A stretch of 64,000 nt of DNA from the NCBI GenBank assembly GCA_018257865.1, contig JAEUBA010000096.1, positions 56,320 through 120,319 of the forward strand. The letters are read 5' to 3'. The translations under genes and the position numbers were made by a program. The stretch is from Stereocaulon alpinum (lineage: Eukaryota; Ascomycota; Lecanoromycetes; Lecanorales; Stereocaulaceae). A model generated the notes under the pieces. That model was not told the DNA's origin. It did not search any database and was given only the letters and a program-made list of their open reading frames with translations. This document shows, in pieces, positions 23,225 through 34,264 of the stretch (position 1 is its first letter; each line of letters begins with the position of its first letter).

Positions 23225-23873
23225 TCAAATCTCCCCATCAGGCTGCGGCTCCCTCTTATCACTCCTCGTCCCCGCCAACACCCCCTCCTCCTTCTCATAC
23301 CCCCTCTGCCCCTCCTGCACCCTCTCATCAGCCATCTGGTTCCCACTCCCAACACTAGCCCCCACCCCCGCCAACCCACCCCCATGACCCCCCGGATTCG
23401 TCCGCCCATCATGTCTCAGCTCGTTACTCGTCTGCCCCTGTCCCGGATGCCCAAGGCCAGTATGCACATCTGCCGACGTAGCGCCTCCGAGCGTCGACGA
23501 GGCTGTCGTTTTCGTGCTTTCTTTCCCGTGCAAGCGGTCGTTGTCGTCGTTGAGCGCTTGTCCTGGAACCGAGGATGTGGTGTTTGGTGCGAAGGTGCGG
23601 TCTGCGGGCGCGGAGCCGGGAGGAAGGGTTTTGGCGTGGAATTCGGGGACGGCGTCGTTGCCGAGTAGGACGCCGGGTTTGTGCTGTTGATGGGTATTTC
23701 GTGTTAGTGTTTTGGGTTGGTTGTGGTTTATTGGAGGGAGGTTGATGGGGGAGGGTAGAGGGGAGGGAGAGGGAGCTTACGCCTTTGGTTGTTAGGGGCT
23801 CGTCACGCTCGATGTGGGAGCCGATTTGGCCGGGTTGGTTGCTGGCAGCGTCGGCGTTGCGGGAGGCGGACAT
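23225..23873 (-). CDS. Small hydrophilic conserved fungal protein, 2 exons
   Basis: Encodes 183 residues; exons 23873-23781 and 23683-23225, with a 97-bp intron (GTAAGC...AACAG, phase 0). It starts MSASRNADAASNQPGQIGSH, goes on HKPGVLLGNDAVPEFHAKTLPPG, and then has a Gly-rich central part (ASSTLGGATSADVHTGLGHP) and a Lys/Glu-rich tail. It has almost no hydrophobic residues, which suggests an intrinsically disordered, hydrophilin-like protein. I recognise the pattern as a conserved fungal family of unknown function; a link to stress or conidia is only a guess. The real gene is hidden by an out-of-frame 210-codon ORF on the same strand. Confidence 0.7.
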
Positions 23874-24213
23874 GGTTGTTGATGATTGTTGATGATTGTA
23901 GATTTGTATAGAGACTCTGAGAATTGGACTTATAGACTGCCAAAAATTTAGAAATCGTCGTGTTTTGATGTTTAGAATAGTGCTAGATGAGGGAGGGTTT
24001 GTTGTGTGTGTGGTGAGACAAACAGACGTCATAAAAGTTGAAAAGCAATACATCATCGATCGATACTCACGGTAAGGCTAAGCGAAAGCTAAAGCAATGT
24101 TCAGCCTTATCCTCAGGAACGAATCGTTGATCATCGAATTGCGCAACGCAGAGTTTGGTATGTATGGATACCTCTTTGAAGGGCAGTGGTAAGGATACAA
24201 TGATAGTACCTAT

Positions 24214-26931
24214 TCAGGCTGTCTGCGCGCTCGTCGTTTCATCGAGTCCCAAGCCAACGCCTTGCCTTCGCCCGTGCATAACTGCAATCAGACATTTACC
24301 TACTGCCTCCAAATCTCCGAGCAGTCCCACATGGCCCCTCTCCGTTCTCACTCTTCCACCCTTTGCACACTGATATCCTTGAGGTAGCATTGCTGCTCTC
24401 GCAAGACATACGCCATCGCCGCTACCGAATTGCAATTCATCGTAAGCATCTGTATGCTTAATGGCTTCACGTGAAGCTACACGGGCGGCCGCAACAGTAG
24501 GAGTGTTGGTAGCGTAGAGGATAGCAAGAGGTGGATAAGCATTGACGGCAGTGTGAGATGGGTTGTGTGCAAGTTGGGACTTGAAGGCTAGGGTCTCATT
24601 AAGGGTACGCTCGAGATAGGCGATGGCTTCGTTCAAGGGGATAGTGCATTTCGGAGTGTTGCCGTTGCTAGAAATTGAAGGCGGCGGTGAGAGCTGTGGG
24701 TCTAGAGCACGAGTTGTGGTGGGGTCAGCCAAATCGTTGATCTTAGTGGCAGCGGCGTTAGCTGCATGGGCGAGATTCGATTTGTTGTCTCCGGGACGGG
24801 GGCTCGATGCTTTCCTACTAGATAATGGCAGTGAGGGCATTGACGGGAATATCTCAGTCACTGATTCGAAGAATGTCTTATTTTCCGGCGAATTAATAGG
24901 AGGCAGAGCAGGTGCTATGCAAGGCGACCAGGCATATTGCTTCCACTGTCCCACGTCGAAGAAATCGACGGGGTACTCCTCTTTGGTCTCTCTGTTGATG
25001 AAGCATTTACCATCATCAGGTAGGAGGAGGTAGCTACTCCGCAACGTAAAGTTGACCTGAGCAGTGAGTACTTTCGAACTCAGCAGCACCTCGTCACCGT
25101 TTCGAAGGGGGCCAAGAATGTTAATGCAATGCTGTGGAACACCAGCATACACCACACCTGCAAACAGCTCCGGCCGCTGATTGATCGCATGCCTTGTAAT
25201 CAGGCCCCCCATACTGTGGGCAATGATTGTGGCCCCCCTTTGACCTCTAGGCATACCCGAGGCATTGCATTCCAGCTTCTCAAGAAATGCAATTAGCCGT
25301 CGACTAAGCAGGTGAGGGCTCAGTCGCCAGTCATAACCGTAATCGTGGACTCGTAGTCTATTCTCCTGGACGTTCTTGCAAGTCCGTAGGCGCTTCAAAA
25401 GCCTTCTACCCATGTCGACTGGCCCAATATGGCTCAACATGCCAGAGGCCCAGATGTGTTTCTCCATATCTTCTTCGTCCGCTGGCTGTAAGCCAACCTC
25501 GAGATTGACTCTGCGAATGTTCAGGCCGACTTTGACCGGAACCCATAACTGACGATATGGATGTTGCGCGGATCGCAGGATCGAGCCTCGATAGCCACCC
25601 ATGACGACAATGTCACCTGTGAGATTTTCTAGAGCGTTTTCAAGATACGAGTGAGTCGGGTTCGAGGCCTTGCGATTTGAGCGGTATGCCTCGAAATTCG
25701 ATGACTTCTGTAAGTCTCTGGAGGCTGTTTCCATACCATCACTTGTCAGGGTCGTAGCGCTGTCAAAAGGGCTAAGTACATTGCTGCCATGGACTGGCTG
25801 TTTTGGTTCGCTCGGAGCACGGCTTCTAGTAAAGTCGGGACGGAAAGATGCCAGATTGAGACCCGATAAGTTTGGCATGCCAGGGAGCTTTATGCTGGAG
25901 TCTTGAAGACTGTCTTTGATTGCCTTCATCCTACTGTTCACTTGTTCCTGCACATGCTCCCACCTGCTGTCATCGCCTAGTGAAGAGCCTGTTGATGTAA
26001 CGCGTCGCAGCAGTAAGGACTGATCAGATGTACTTCTTCGTAGCCGTGGGTGTTGTGGCGGCTGCACGGAGTCTGACGCCGCTCTTTGATGACCTCTATT
26101 GCTCACGTCGGTTCTACTCTGCACAGTGGCTGCGTTCCACGCAGCAATCGTTCCATCTCGTCCCCTACCACGATCTTCGATTGGACGGCTTACAAACTGT
26201 CTATCCAAGACTGAGCTCGACCCTGGTATGGCGTAGGTACTTGCCCTCTTCTGGCGCGTTGGAATTTTCCTTAATGGTGAGCGAGACCTAGCATTGCTCA
26301 GGATCGATGACAGGCTCGGTACAGAGAAATCTTTGAAAGAAGGTGTCTTCGGTCTTGATGGCAGATTGAGATTTGACAGGTATCGCCTGACACTAATGTC
26401 AGGGAATATACTCATGGCCTCGAACGGTTGACTGGCCTGTCGATCTGTCTTCGAATGTTCGAACGGCTTCGGAGTCGCTCTCCATGGTGACGGAAGATTG
26501 GCTGTTTGTGGTCTGCTAGTTGGCGTTGATGGTGTCGTATCATTGTCTTCACTTCTCAGTGGCAAAGGATAGTGATGATCGGCATCACTTTCTTCCCTCT
26601 CTGGCTCATCGGCGCCACCATCGAATAGACCGCCCCCTTCAATTCCAGCCAGAGCCGCTGCCTTCTCTGCCGCGGGTGTTTGCGGCGAGGTGAGTCTTGT
26701 CTGCGCCCTGCCAATGCTGAACCCAACCACGGATCTTGCGTCTTCTTCTGGCATCTCACTTCCGCCATCTGCATCTGCTTCTTCTGGAGGCGAGCAATCG
26801 TGTTCTACAGGCACAACTGACTGGTAGCGTGGCTCGGGCATTCGCAAGCGCATTGGCTTCACCACGGAAGTACTTTGGAGTTTGTCTACATCCATGGTCG
26901 ATGGCCTTTCCTCCACAGATGATGTTTCCAT
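24214..26931 (-). CDS. LCAT-like alpha/beta-hydrolase (phospholipase/acyltransferase family)
   Basis: A single exon of about 905 residues. Residues 1-430 are disordered and rich in Ser, Pro and Arg. The catalytic part begins near 440 with IVVMGGYRGSILR and continues VPVKVGLNIRRVNLEVG. The nucleophile elbow is IIAHSMGGLITRHAI (AHSMGG near residue 570), preceded by VHDYGYDWRLSPHLLS, an arrangement seen in lecithin:cholesterol acyltransferase-like lipases. The catalytic Asp and His are not certain by eye; GDGVCLARAAMLP and RGHVGLLGD near the C-terminus are candidates for those regions. There is no signal peptide. The ATG at 26931 is preferred over an in-frame TTG ten codons upstream. Confidence 0.8.
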   Translation of the reverse strand: METSSVEERPSTMDVDKLQSTSVVKPMRLRMPEPRYQSVVPVEHDCSPPEEADADGGSEMPEEDARSVVGFSIGRAQTRLTSPQTPAAEKAAALAGIEGGGLFDGGADEPEREESDADHHYPLPLRSEDNDTTPSTPTSRPQTANLPSPWRATPKPFEHSKTDRQASQPFEAMSIFPDISVRRYLSNLNLPSRPKTPSFKDFSVPSLSSILSNARSRSPLRKIPTRQKRASTYAIPGSSSVLDRQFVSRPIEDRGRGRDGTIAAWNAATVQSRTDVSNRGHQRAASDSVQPPQHPRLRRSTSDQSLLLRRVTSTGSSLGDDSRWEHVQEQVNSRMKAIKDSLQDSSIKLPGMPNLSGLNLASFRPDFTRSRAPSEPKQPVHGSNVLSPFDSATTLTSDGMETASRDLQKSSNFEAYRSNRKASNPTHSYLENALENLTGDIVVMGGYRGSILRSAQHPYRQLWVPVKVGLNIRRVNLEVGLQPADEEDMEKHIWASGMLSHIGPVDMGRRLLKRLRTCKNVQENRLRVHDYGYDWRLSPHLLSRRLIAFLEKLECNASGMPRGQRGATIIAHSMGGLITRHAINQRPELFAGVVYAGVPQHCINILGPLRNGDEVLLSSKVLTAQVNFTLRSSYLLLPDDGKCFINRETKEEYPVDFFDVGQWKQYAWSPCIAPALPPINSPENKTFFESVTEIFPSMPSLPLSSRKASSPRPGDNKSNLAHAANAAATKINDLADPTTTRALDPQLSPPPSISSNGNTPKCTIPLNEAIAYLERTLNETLAFKSQLAHNPSHTAVNAYPPLAILYATNTPTVAAARVASREAIKHTDAYDELQFGSGDGVCLARAAMLPQGYQCAKGGRVRTERGHVGLLGDLEAVGKCLIAVMHGRRQGVGLGLDETTSAQTA

Positions 26932-28169
26932 TGTGATATGATTCCCGGCTAAGAGCCACAACAGAGTATTTTTCTCAATTGCGATTCGCTGAGGAGAGAG
27001 GTCACGAGACCAGTCGTTCTTGGGTGGTTATAACAGCGCCATTGATGATGCAGCAGGACATGATCTCTAGAGCTGTGGTTATGACGAGGCTGTCAGCTTA
27101 TACAACGAGATTGGGGAGTGTAAGCACGGTACAGATTGGGATAATCCTTGCGAGCTGCTCCGTCTCAGCCGACAATGAGGCCACTGTCTCTTTTCGCGTC
27201 ATGGTCTGAGGGACATCGCCAACGCAGGATGAAACAGGCCAATCCTGACTGCAGCCGAAACTTCTAGTGCTTGGATAACCCATCAGCATGCTAGTGAGTC
27301 TGGAGCCCCAATGGCAAGGAAAGCGCGGAGGATGATAAACCTTTCTCTTGGCAACGGTCATCCAAGAAATTGCAATTACGTCAGCACTGCATTCCAGATT
27401 GCTTGGCTTGGGGCTTGGCATTATATACCAGTCTTCGAGTCGAATCGATTACCACCATGGCATGAGAGCCTCGAAGAGAGTAGACCTTAAGCCCCCTATC
27501 AAATGTTCCTGTAGGCTGAACAGCCTGCAGTGCTGTCGGAGACGTGTTTTGTCAGCTGAGCGCTACAATGTCCACCATCGCCAAAAGGCACGGATCCCAC
27601 TAAAGCTTCATTCCTTGATCTCTGAGTGCGGCCTTTCACTGTGGTTTGGAATCACGAGTTATACGAGATTCGTATATATCTGTTCCCTTCATGGTTTTCC
27701 ACCGTGACCGGAAGCAAGCAAAGCCATGGAGTCGCATAGCGTTGTTTCGCAGCTCATGAGTGGGCAAGAGGTTCGAAGAAATTTTCAATACAAGTCTCTT
27801 TCTTCAATCAGTATCTTGAAACAAATTCTGTGTTTAGATATGGCGAATGACCATGGAATCGGGGTCTATTGCATGTTTCGTGTTCCTCATCCCCGAGCTT
27901 TTCTGCAATTAGACTTAATATCCGAGCGCTACTACAGTTGCACCTGAACGGTCAAAGCTACGCGTCAAGAGTTGACAGTAGTGCCACAGGCGATATCGCT
28001 GATAGAGATTCGTAGAACACGTCGGAAATTTGCCGCCACCCGCTGCTTATACGAACATGCGACATGTCTATAACTCACTCGCAGGACGCCAAAGATGATC
28101 TTCACTTGGGTCCTTGATCAAGATCTACCAGACATATTTCATCGTCGGATCACATGATTGTCATGCCCT
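26932..28169. other. Intergenic, no gene seen
   Basis: Between the divergent lipase and metallopeptidase genes, so it presumably contains both promoters. Only short unsupported frames are present. Confidence 0.5.
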
Positions 28170-29386
28170 ATGTCGATCACGATGCGGTTGCCACATGCCA
28201 AACTTTGTCTGATTGCCACGGGCCTGCTGAGTACAACGTGTGCTTTCCCTCAGGTCATAGACAATTGTATGACTTTTCTCCATCATAGCTCTGCTCAGTC
28301 ACATTACTGTACAGCATTGGAAGGCATCTTGGTCGGACGTTACGCCGCCTTCAATTGTGGCTCCAACAATCAGTAAGACTCCTTCAGCGCTTTTCTGTTT
28401 GAAAAGCTATTTGGAAGGATGTTGTTGAGCCGAACCTTGGGTGTCCGGCACTGAAACCACTGATTCCATGCTCGGAAACCCTTTAGTGGACCACCGCTGA
28501 TCTCAGCAACTTTATCAGTGCTATTGTAAAACTCATTCACACCCTCCAGCAAACTCTACCACTCGCCCTTACAGACACGTCCATGCCTGATCCTGGTCCC
28601 GCCTACACAGCATTCTTCAAAGAAAAAGCCAATGCCCCTTTCGTGCACGGAATCCTTTACAACATAGCCCATGGCACCGACGTTCCAACCTGGGCGAACT
28701 CTACGTCATTAAAACAGGGAGCTCCCGCATTTGTTTGCGCAACAAAGCCAGGCCAAATCATGTGGTCAGATGTCGATGGAATAGCGCAAGATGGATACAC
28801 AGACTGCATGCGAGTAGGTGCTGCCGCGAATGCTCTCCTGGGCGTTCGTGTCATCATTCTATGCCCCGAGTTCTTTTCATTCCCTGCTCAGCCTCCACGT
28901 TCAGAGAGTCAATGCATGACTGTGGATCCTCAGCACCCTAATAGCTTCTTAGAAGATGGAGAATCCTTGGTCAGATATCAGCTGTGGGTTTTGTTGCATG
29001 AATTGGCACATGAATATATTTACGCTGCTAATGGTGGGTCTTCGGACATCTATTTGGTAAATAATAATTTGGATTTGCAAGCCGCTGAGGCTGTCAAAAA
29101 TGCGCAGAGCTTTACTTACTATGTGGCAAGTAAGTTGGCTACTTAAGTCTTCCTCATTCACTTATCACACTGGGCTAGGTTGACCGTCATGACAGATTTA
29201 TTCCTGGGTTGTACAAAATTCCCACATCCTGGGACCAATTCGCCAAGTACGCAGACGCGTCGTATTGAGTTGCTGGAGACTAATGGTAATCCAACTCCTG
29301 ATGCGACGAATATAAGCAGTGCTTGGGAATGGACGTTCTCAGCTGCAGAGATTGCCAAGCCGTACGACTTGACAAAAGTTCCTTAG
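28170..29386 (+). CDS. Secreted HExxH (M35/aspzincin-like) metallopeptidase, 3 exons
   Basis: About 338 residues; exons 28170-28372, 28507-29129 and 29196-29386. Intron 1 is 134 bp (GTAAGA...CTCAG) and intron 2 is 66 bp (GTAAGT...ACAG). The N-terminus (MSITMRLPHAKLCLIATGLLSTTCAFP) is a signal peptide. The zinc site is VLLHELAHEYIYA, with HELAHE near residue 232. It is followed by NGGSSDIYLVNNNLDL, where Asp would be the third ligand as in aspzincins, and by NAQSFTYYVANLFLGCTKFP, a conserved feature of fungal members of this group. Seven or more Cys suit an extracellular protein. It is probably a secreted endopeptidase; specificity unknown. Confidence 0.8.
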
Positions 29387-30090
29387 ATGGCACCAGTACC
29401 AGGATGCAGGATATCGCTAGACTTTGAGCGTGCTTTGTCCCTGATTTGCTTGTATCTGAACAACGTTTCAACACTTACGAGCCAAGATACGACTTCGATA
29501 GGTTAACCTTACCTACAGTACTGTTAATAGAGTGCCAACCATTGGCACGATATCCTGCTGGTCCAAATGCAAAGACTTTGAAACCACCAGTCGCCAGAGA
29601 GCCCCATTTATGATCACTCTTTCTTTACCTTTCGGCCAGGTTAGATCATCAGTGTTGCTGGGATCAGAAGCGCACAGATCTACGATTTTTGTTACACAAT
29701 CATCGCCTTCTTGACAGGCATGCACCCATCTTGCCAAAGCGCCACAGATGTGGCAGTATGTGCTATCGTTGTTCCACAAGCCTAGCTATCTCGAGGGTTT
29801 GCGCGGATTATCCATATTCGATATTGAAGCGGGGATAGAGCTGGATCCTCGAAAGAATTCGGTGACTGGGGATACTTCGAGGAGCCTGGTAACTTCGTTA
29901 GATTACTCTTCTACACTAGTTTTGTCGTCAGGGGGAAACACATCGAACATTGCTTCAATACCCAAAGCACAATACATCTGCCAAGTCATATGTTCCTTTC
30001 ATACATATCACACGATTATCCTAAATCAGACAGACTACCAAATACTGCCGTTGCTGCCAGCCAGCCCAGCCTACCCTCTCCACCCCCAAT
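29387..30090. other. Intergenic; weak minus-strand ORF only
   Basis: Nothing recognisable apart from the Cys-containing frame listed separately at 29513-29779. A plus-strand frame over 29748-30119 has no motif. Confidence 0.4.
29513..29779 (-). CDS. Doubtful ORF with Cys-rich start
   Basis: An open minus-strand frame of 88 codons that begins with TTG, not ATG. The product contains YCHICGALARWVHACQEGDDC and a later Cys, after which no pattern is seen. It could be an internal exon of an unrecognised gene; no upstream exon could be assembled. Treat as unproven. Confidence 0.15.
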   Translation of the reverse strand: MWNNDSTYCHICGALARWVHACQEGDDCVTKIVDLCASDPSNTDDLTWPKGKERVIINGALWRLVVSKSLHLDQQDIVPMVGTLLTVL

Positions 30091-31099
30091 TTAAGCAGCC
30101 CTTCTCTCCTTTCCACTAATCAGATAAACATTCGCCCTTATCTCCAACAGTGGATCCGCACTAGCTTGAATACCCTCCACACGCGGAATAGGATCATAAA
30201 TAATCTTCTTCTGCTCCTCCTCATTCTCCCCCACAACCTTCTCAACCCTAACCTCGCCCAACTCCACCAACTTCCTACTCTCCGGCCACCGAACAGTAGC
30301 ATCATCAACAACATCCCCTTCCTCCGCAATCTGAGCCAGCAACCTAAACACCGTCTCCTCGCCCTCTCCCACCCTCTTCCTCATCTCCTCAAACAGATAA
30401 TCCGCAACCTTACCCTTAAGCCCTTCCTCATCAAGATGCTCCTCCCCCAAACTCGGCACAACACGATACCGAAAAACCGTCTCCCTCCCCTCCCCATCAA
30501 CAAACTTCAACGCATTAACCCCATAAAAAGCCTCTCGAGCAAAACTACTAGGCGCAGCCTTCTCCGCCTGAATAAACGCCAACGCAGCAGGATGACTTCC
30601 CAGAAACTCCTCCACAGCACTTACCCCCCCTTTCTCCGGCGGCGGCGCGCTCAACGCTTTCAAAAAGTCAAGGAATTCAGCGCCCGTTCTGGTGGGGAAA
30701 TAGGGCGTCGAGTGCGCTATGATGTCCGTGTGGACGTGTTCGGCGATGTGGAAACGGATGCCGATGCCGCGGGGGTTGGCGTTGGGGTCTGTGTCTGGGA
30801 TGTGTGGGAGGCCTGTGGAATCTGAGAAGCGGATTGTTAGGGGGGTGGTGGGGCTGTTGAAGTGGGGGGCTGTGGTGAGGGTTGCGGCGGCTTTGGAGGG
30901 GTGGAAGGTGCCGGTTAGGAGGAGGCCTTTGCCGTGAGCTGGGAGGGGAGGGGGTTAGTTTGGGGTTTTGCTTGGATGGGGGGAGGGGTGGGGTGGGTGG
31001 ACCTGGACGTATGCCTGGTTGGGGGCCGAAGAGGGTGTGGAATTGGGATACGAGGTCTTGGCTTGTTTTGAGTATTTGTGGGTCGGATGAAAGAGGCAT
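30091..31099 (-). CDS. Catalase-like haem protein (catalase-related peroxidase), 2 exons
   Basis: Encodes 314 residues on the minus strand; exons 31099-31003 and 30938-30091. The 64-bp intron runs GTCCAC...CCCAG and completes an Ala codon. Exon 1 is MPLSSDPQILKTSQDLVSQF...GIRP. Exon 2 opens AHGKGLLLTGTFHPSKAAATL, where the His of AHGKG matches the distal His of catalases. Then come LTIRFSDSTGLPHIPD, NPRGIGIRFHI and TDIIAHSTPYFPTRTG. The length (about 310) is that of the minimal catalase-related peroxidases (SrpA-like), not of full catalases. They use organic peroxides or H2O2. No signal or peroxisomal targeting sequence is seen (C-terminus ERRAA). Confidence 0.85.
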
Positions 31100-32929
31100 G
31101 ATCAACAGATGATGGTTGTTACCAATGAAGATGGTTAGATTTTTTAAAGGGAGGGAAAAAGTTGACTCGGATCTTTCTGAAATTGTAATCTCACATTTGT
31201 ATATCCCTTATTTGTAACAAGGCAACAAGTGCAGACGGCATACTTACCAGACCCTTTTCCGTGATTACTGTACTGCTTGCATGAGATAGATCGACTATCT
31301 CAAATATCTAAGGTAGTGGAACGAATAAGATGTCTGAGCTTTTACAAATCGCCTGCTCAACAGCCAACGAACCGGAGGATGGCGCTTGTTCTACCGTCCC
31401 TCCAGTCATGGGAACAGCGCTGCTCAATAATGAAGGAGGATGATAAGGAGTCTGTTGGTGGTGTGTGGGGATATCGGCGATCAGCTGGGGGCTGATGCAG
31501 GGCCTCAGCCATGCCAAGGAGGCGTTTCTCATCCTATGGTCTTCAACCATTACCGAGTTGATGCTTACAAAGCGATTTGACAAGGTTGGGATCTGTATAA
31601 TATTTACAGGCGAATCAATCATCTAGTGTATGATGTGGACGATGAATGACTACGGACCGATAGTAGCTTCTTGGAACCTCAAGACTTGGGTAAATGGTCA
31701 CACTTAGCTATTTCGTCGATGAATGATAAAACCGAGCTGATGAGGATGCAAAGCTCAACAGCATACTATCTGCAAGCAAATCCCTACGTTCTCCACCGAA
31801 TGTGCGGGACAGATGCTCTACATGGCAGCGTTCATTGATAGTTGATTCTGTTTTCAGGCTGATAAAGACCCTAAGAATTCTTGGGCCCTCAATTTGGCAC
31901 AAAATAGAGAAGGTGGAGTACTTGGCGTTTCGTCCTCAGCAATGGAGAGCCAGCAGTAGATCGGTGTTATGATTTGCGATGAATGAGACCTTGCGTCAAT
32001 CCCATGTGTGTATCCATGAGACCAATGGAGACATTGTTACAAGAAGGCAATATACTCACAATTTTGTCAATCTTGAGCACTCCATCCACGGCCAAATAGA
32101 TATTCATCTTGATAGACCAGCATACATGAGTGCACATTCCATCTTCATAGTCACCAATCTGTTCTGTCGCCGCATAGCCTCTGCTCGGCAGTTCAAGCTC
32201 CTTTGTGTTGTTCTGCCTTCTCCAGCCTCTACACTAGCCCTTGATCGTCCGTTGGAACCAGTGGATTGAGATAACGTTTTAGCAATTGCCTCATGACTAG
32301 TGACCAACTTCTCCGAAGACTACCGCTACCTTGAACACTTGCTCCAAGATGCTCGAACTTTGATCCATGGAGAAGAATTTACGTGCTTGTTGGCGCGTTT
32401 CAACTCTCCCACAGAAAGCTCTGCGTGCTTTGTATTGAGCTTTACAAGAACAATCAATGGGAGATGGGCGGTAGAATCGAGGTTAGTGGTGTGTGGTTGA
32501 TGGGCTGAAAATCCGGAGATGTCAGCTAAAGTGATGTATCAAAGCTATGATGTGTCGTTCATTTCCTCAGATACTGCAAGTTATTGATAGCGAAGACCGA
32601 AGTGAAAGAAGAAGTGAAATGTAGATAGGGCTGGCCGCCGGGGCCCTATATAACTTAGGGCTATGGTCTAGGGACCCTCGGGTTTCGAAGGCTTGGAGGC
32701 CAGCTAAGGGGTCACGTGGGGGCTCGGTCAACTAGTAGGCGGACTCGGCCGAGTACCTTAGGCGAACTGTCCCGCCATCTACCTTATAGTCTTGTCCTCT
32801 AGCTAGCCCACCTTTGTTGATACTTACTGTAGCAATACTCGCTAATGTGACATTTACACTTTCTCTTCCACCAGCTAGGGGGTGTACAGAGCTTTTGTTC
32901 CTACTGTGTATGATACCTTCAACGTGGCT
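31100..32929. other. Large intergenic region, no gene seen
   Basis: About 1.8 kb with only short frames of 60-105 codons and no motifs. The stretch 32620-32790 is GC-richer (CTCGGCCGAGTACC, ACTAGTAGGCGG) and may be a repeat fragment. No terminal repeats were found. Confidence 0.4.
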
Positions 32930-34264
32930 ATGCCCTTGGTTGGATTTCCCCGCCTCCTTCTCATCGGCGTACTCGTTTTCTGCCTCTTCACCGGCGTCTC
33001 TTTCTTTCGCCAGCATCCCCAGGGCCGCTTACCCAACTTCTGGGCGCATCAAGCAGTAAATACAAACGAGAATTCACCCTTCAGTTTCAAGCCCTCACCT
33101 GGAAAGCTCAAGGACATCCGCAACTCAACACTTGGGGTGAGCACGCCGTTCTCTGCTGAGAGTGCAGACTTGTTAATCTTACCAATCCTGCAGTTCCAGA
33201 AAGTCTTCCTCATCAACCTCCCTGGACGTCCAGACAAGTTTGACCAATTCGCCATTGCCGCATCGTTTACAGGCTTCACTTATGACCTAATTGAAGGTGT
33301 AAAAGGCGCAGATGTACAGAACAAGTCATTGCCGGCGCTGAAGGGCTTACCTGCTGTTCGTGGTCATATCGAGTGATGTCTCAGGAGGAATGCTGAACGT
33401 TGCTACAGACAGAAAGGGCTAGAAACAATATTGTTGGATGCTGGCGGGCACATCTGAACGCCGCTAGGACGTAAGCTGAAGGATGATTCCCATATTCATG
33501 CTACAAAGGGTACTGACTCTATTACCTCTAGAATTGTCAGGAACGGTCTGTCATCAGCTCTCATAATTGAAGATGACGCCGATTGGGACGTTTACATCAA
33601 AGACCAACTTCAAGAGTTCGCTGCCGGCAGCCAATTCCTTTCCGGTGTAACCGCTGGCCAGAAGCCTCATTCCCCCTATGGCGATGACTGGGACCTGCTA
33701 TGGCTTGGGCACTGCGGAGCACAGTTTACGCCAGGTGATAAGCTGCAATGGGCCATCGAGAATGACGCTACAGTACCAGAACCAAAACGACGTGCGAATT
33801 TTGGTGGTGAGCCAGATATAGCTGCGGCAGGCTATGATAACAGCACGCGCGTGGTGTTTCGAACCAGTGCTGGCGCCTGTACATACTCTTATGCGCTATC
33901 ATACCGCGGTGCGCGAAGATATTTACGCAACCAAGCCCTCCTGGAGACCTTCACCCCCATCGACCTCGGAATCAGCAAGATGTGCAAGTCCAAGGATACC
34001 GAGTTCAAATGCTTCGCCCCTTTCCCTCAACTCATAGACAGCCACAAAGCAGCAGGGAGAATGAGTCGAGACAGCGATATCGCCAAATACAGTGCGGATG
34101 ATGTCAGGGAACATGGCTTTACTTTCAATATTGTGCACAGTATCCGCTTGAACATAGATAGTCTGCTGGCGGACGGGAACGCGCCCATTCAAAGGCAGTG
34201 GCCCGACGATCCCAAGGTCATTGGTCCACCACGGTCGAGGGCGATGGTACAATCCCAAGATTAG
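32930..34264 (+). CDS. Glycosyltransferase family 25 protein, type II membrane, 3 exons
   Basis: About 407 residues; exons 32930-33372, 33423-33470 (a 48-nt microexon) and 33532-34264. Intron 1 is 50 bp (GTGATG, branch CTGAAC, CTAG) and intron 2 is 61 bp (GTAAGC...CTAG). A short cytosolic N-terminus precedes a membrane anchor (LLLIGVLVFCLFTGVSFF), as in Golgi glycosyltransferases. The GT25 motifs follow: KVFLINLPGRPDKFDQF, IVGCWRAHLNAAR, LSSALIIEDDADWD (DxD-type motif near residue 176) and WDLLWLGHCG. The microexon supplies most of the conserved GCWRAHLN motif, so its loss would inactivate a predicted model. Donor and acceptor sugars are unknown. Confidence 0.85.

Noticed and set aside
23424..24056. 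210-codon minus-strand ORF
   Set aside because: Out of frame with the spliced hydrophilic protein gene and runs through its intron; no motif.
30166..30825. 219-codon plus-strand ORF rich in Leu, Asn and Pro
   Set aside because: Antisense of the catalase-like gene, whose reading has clear family motifs.
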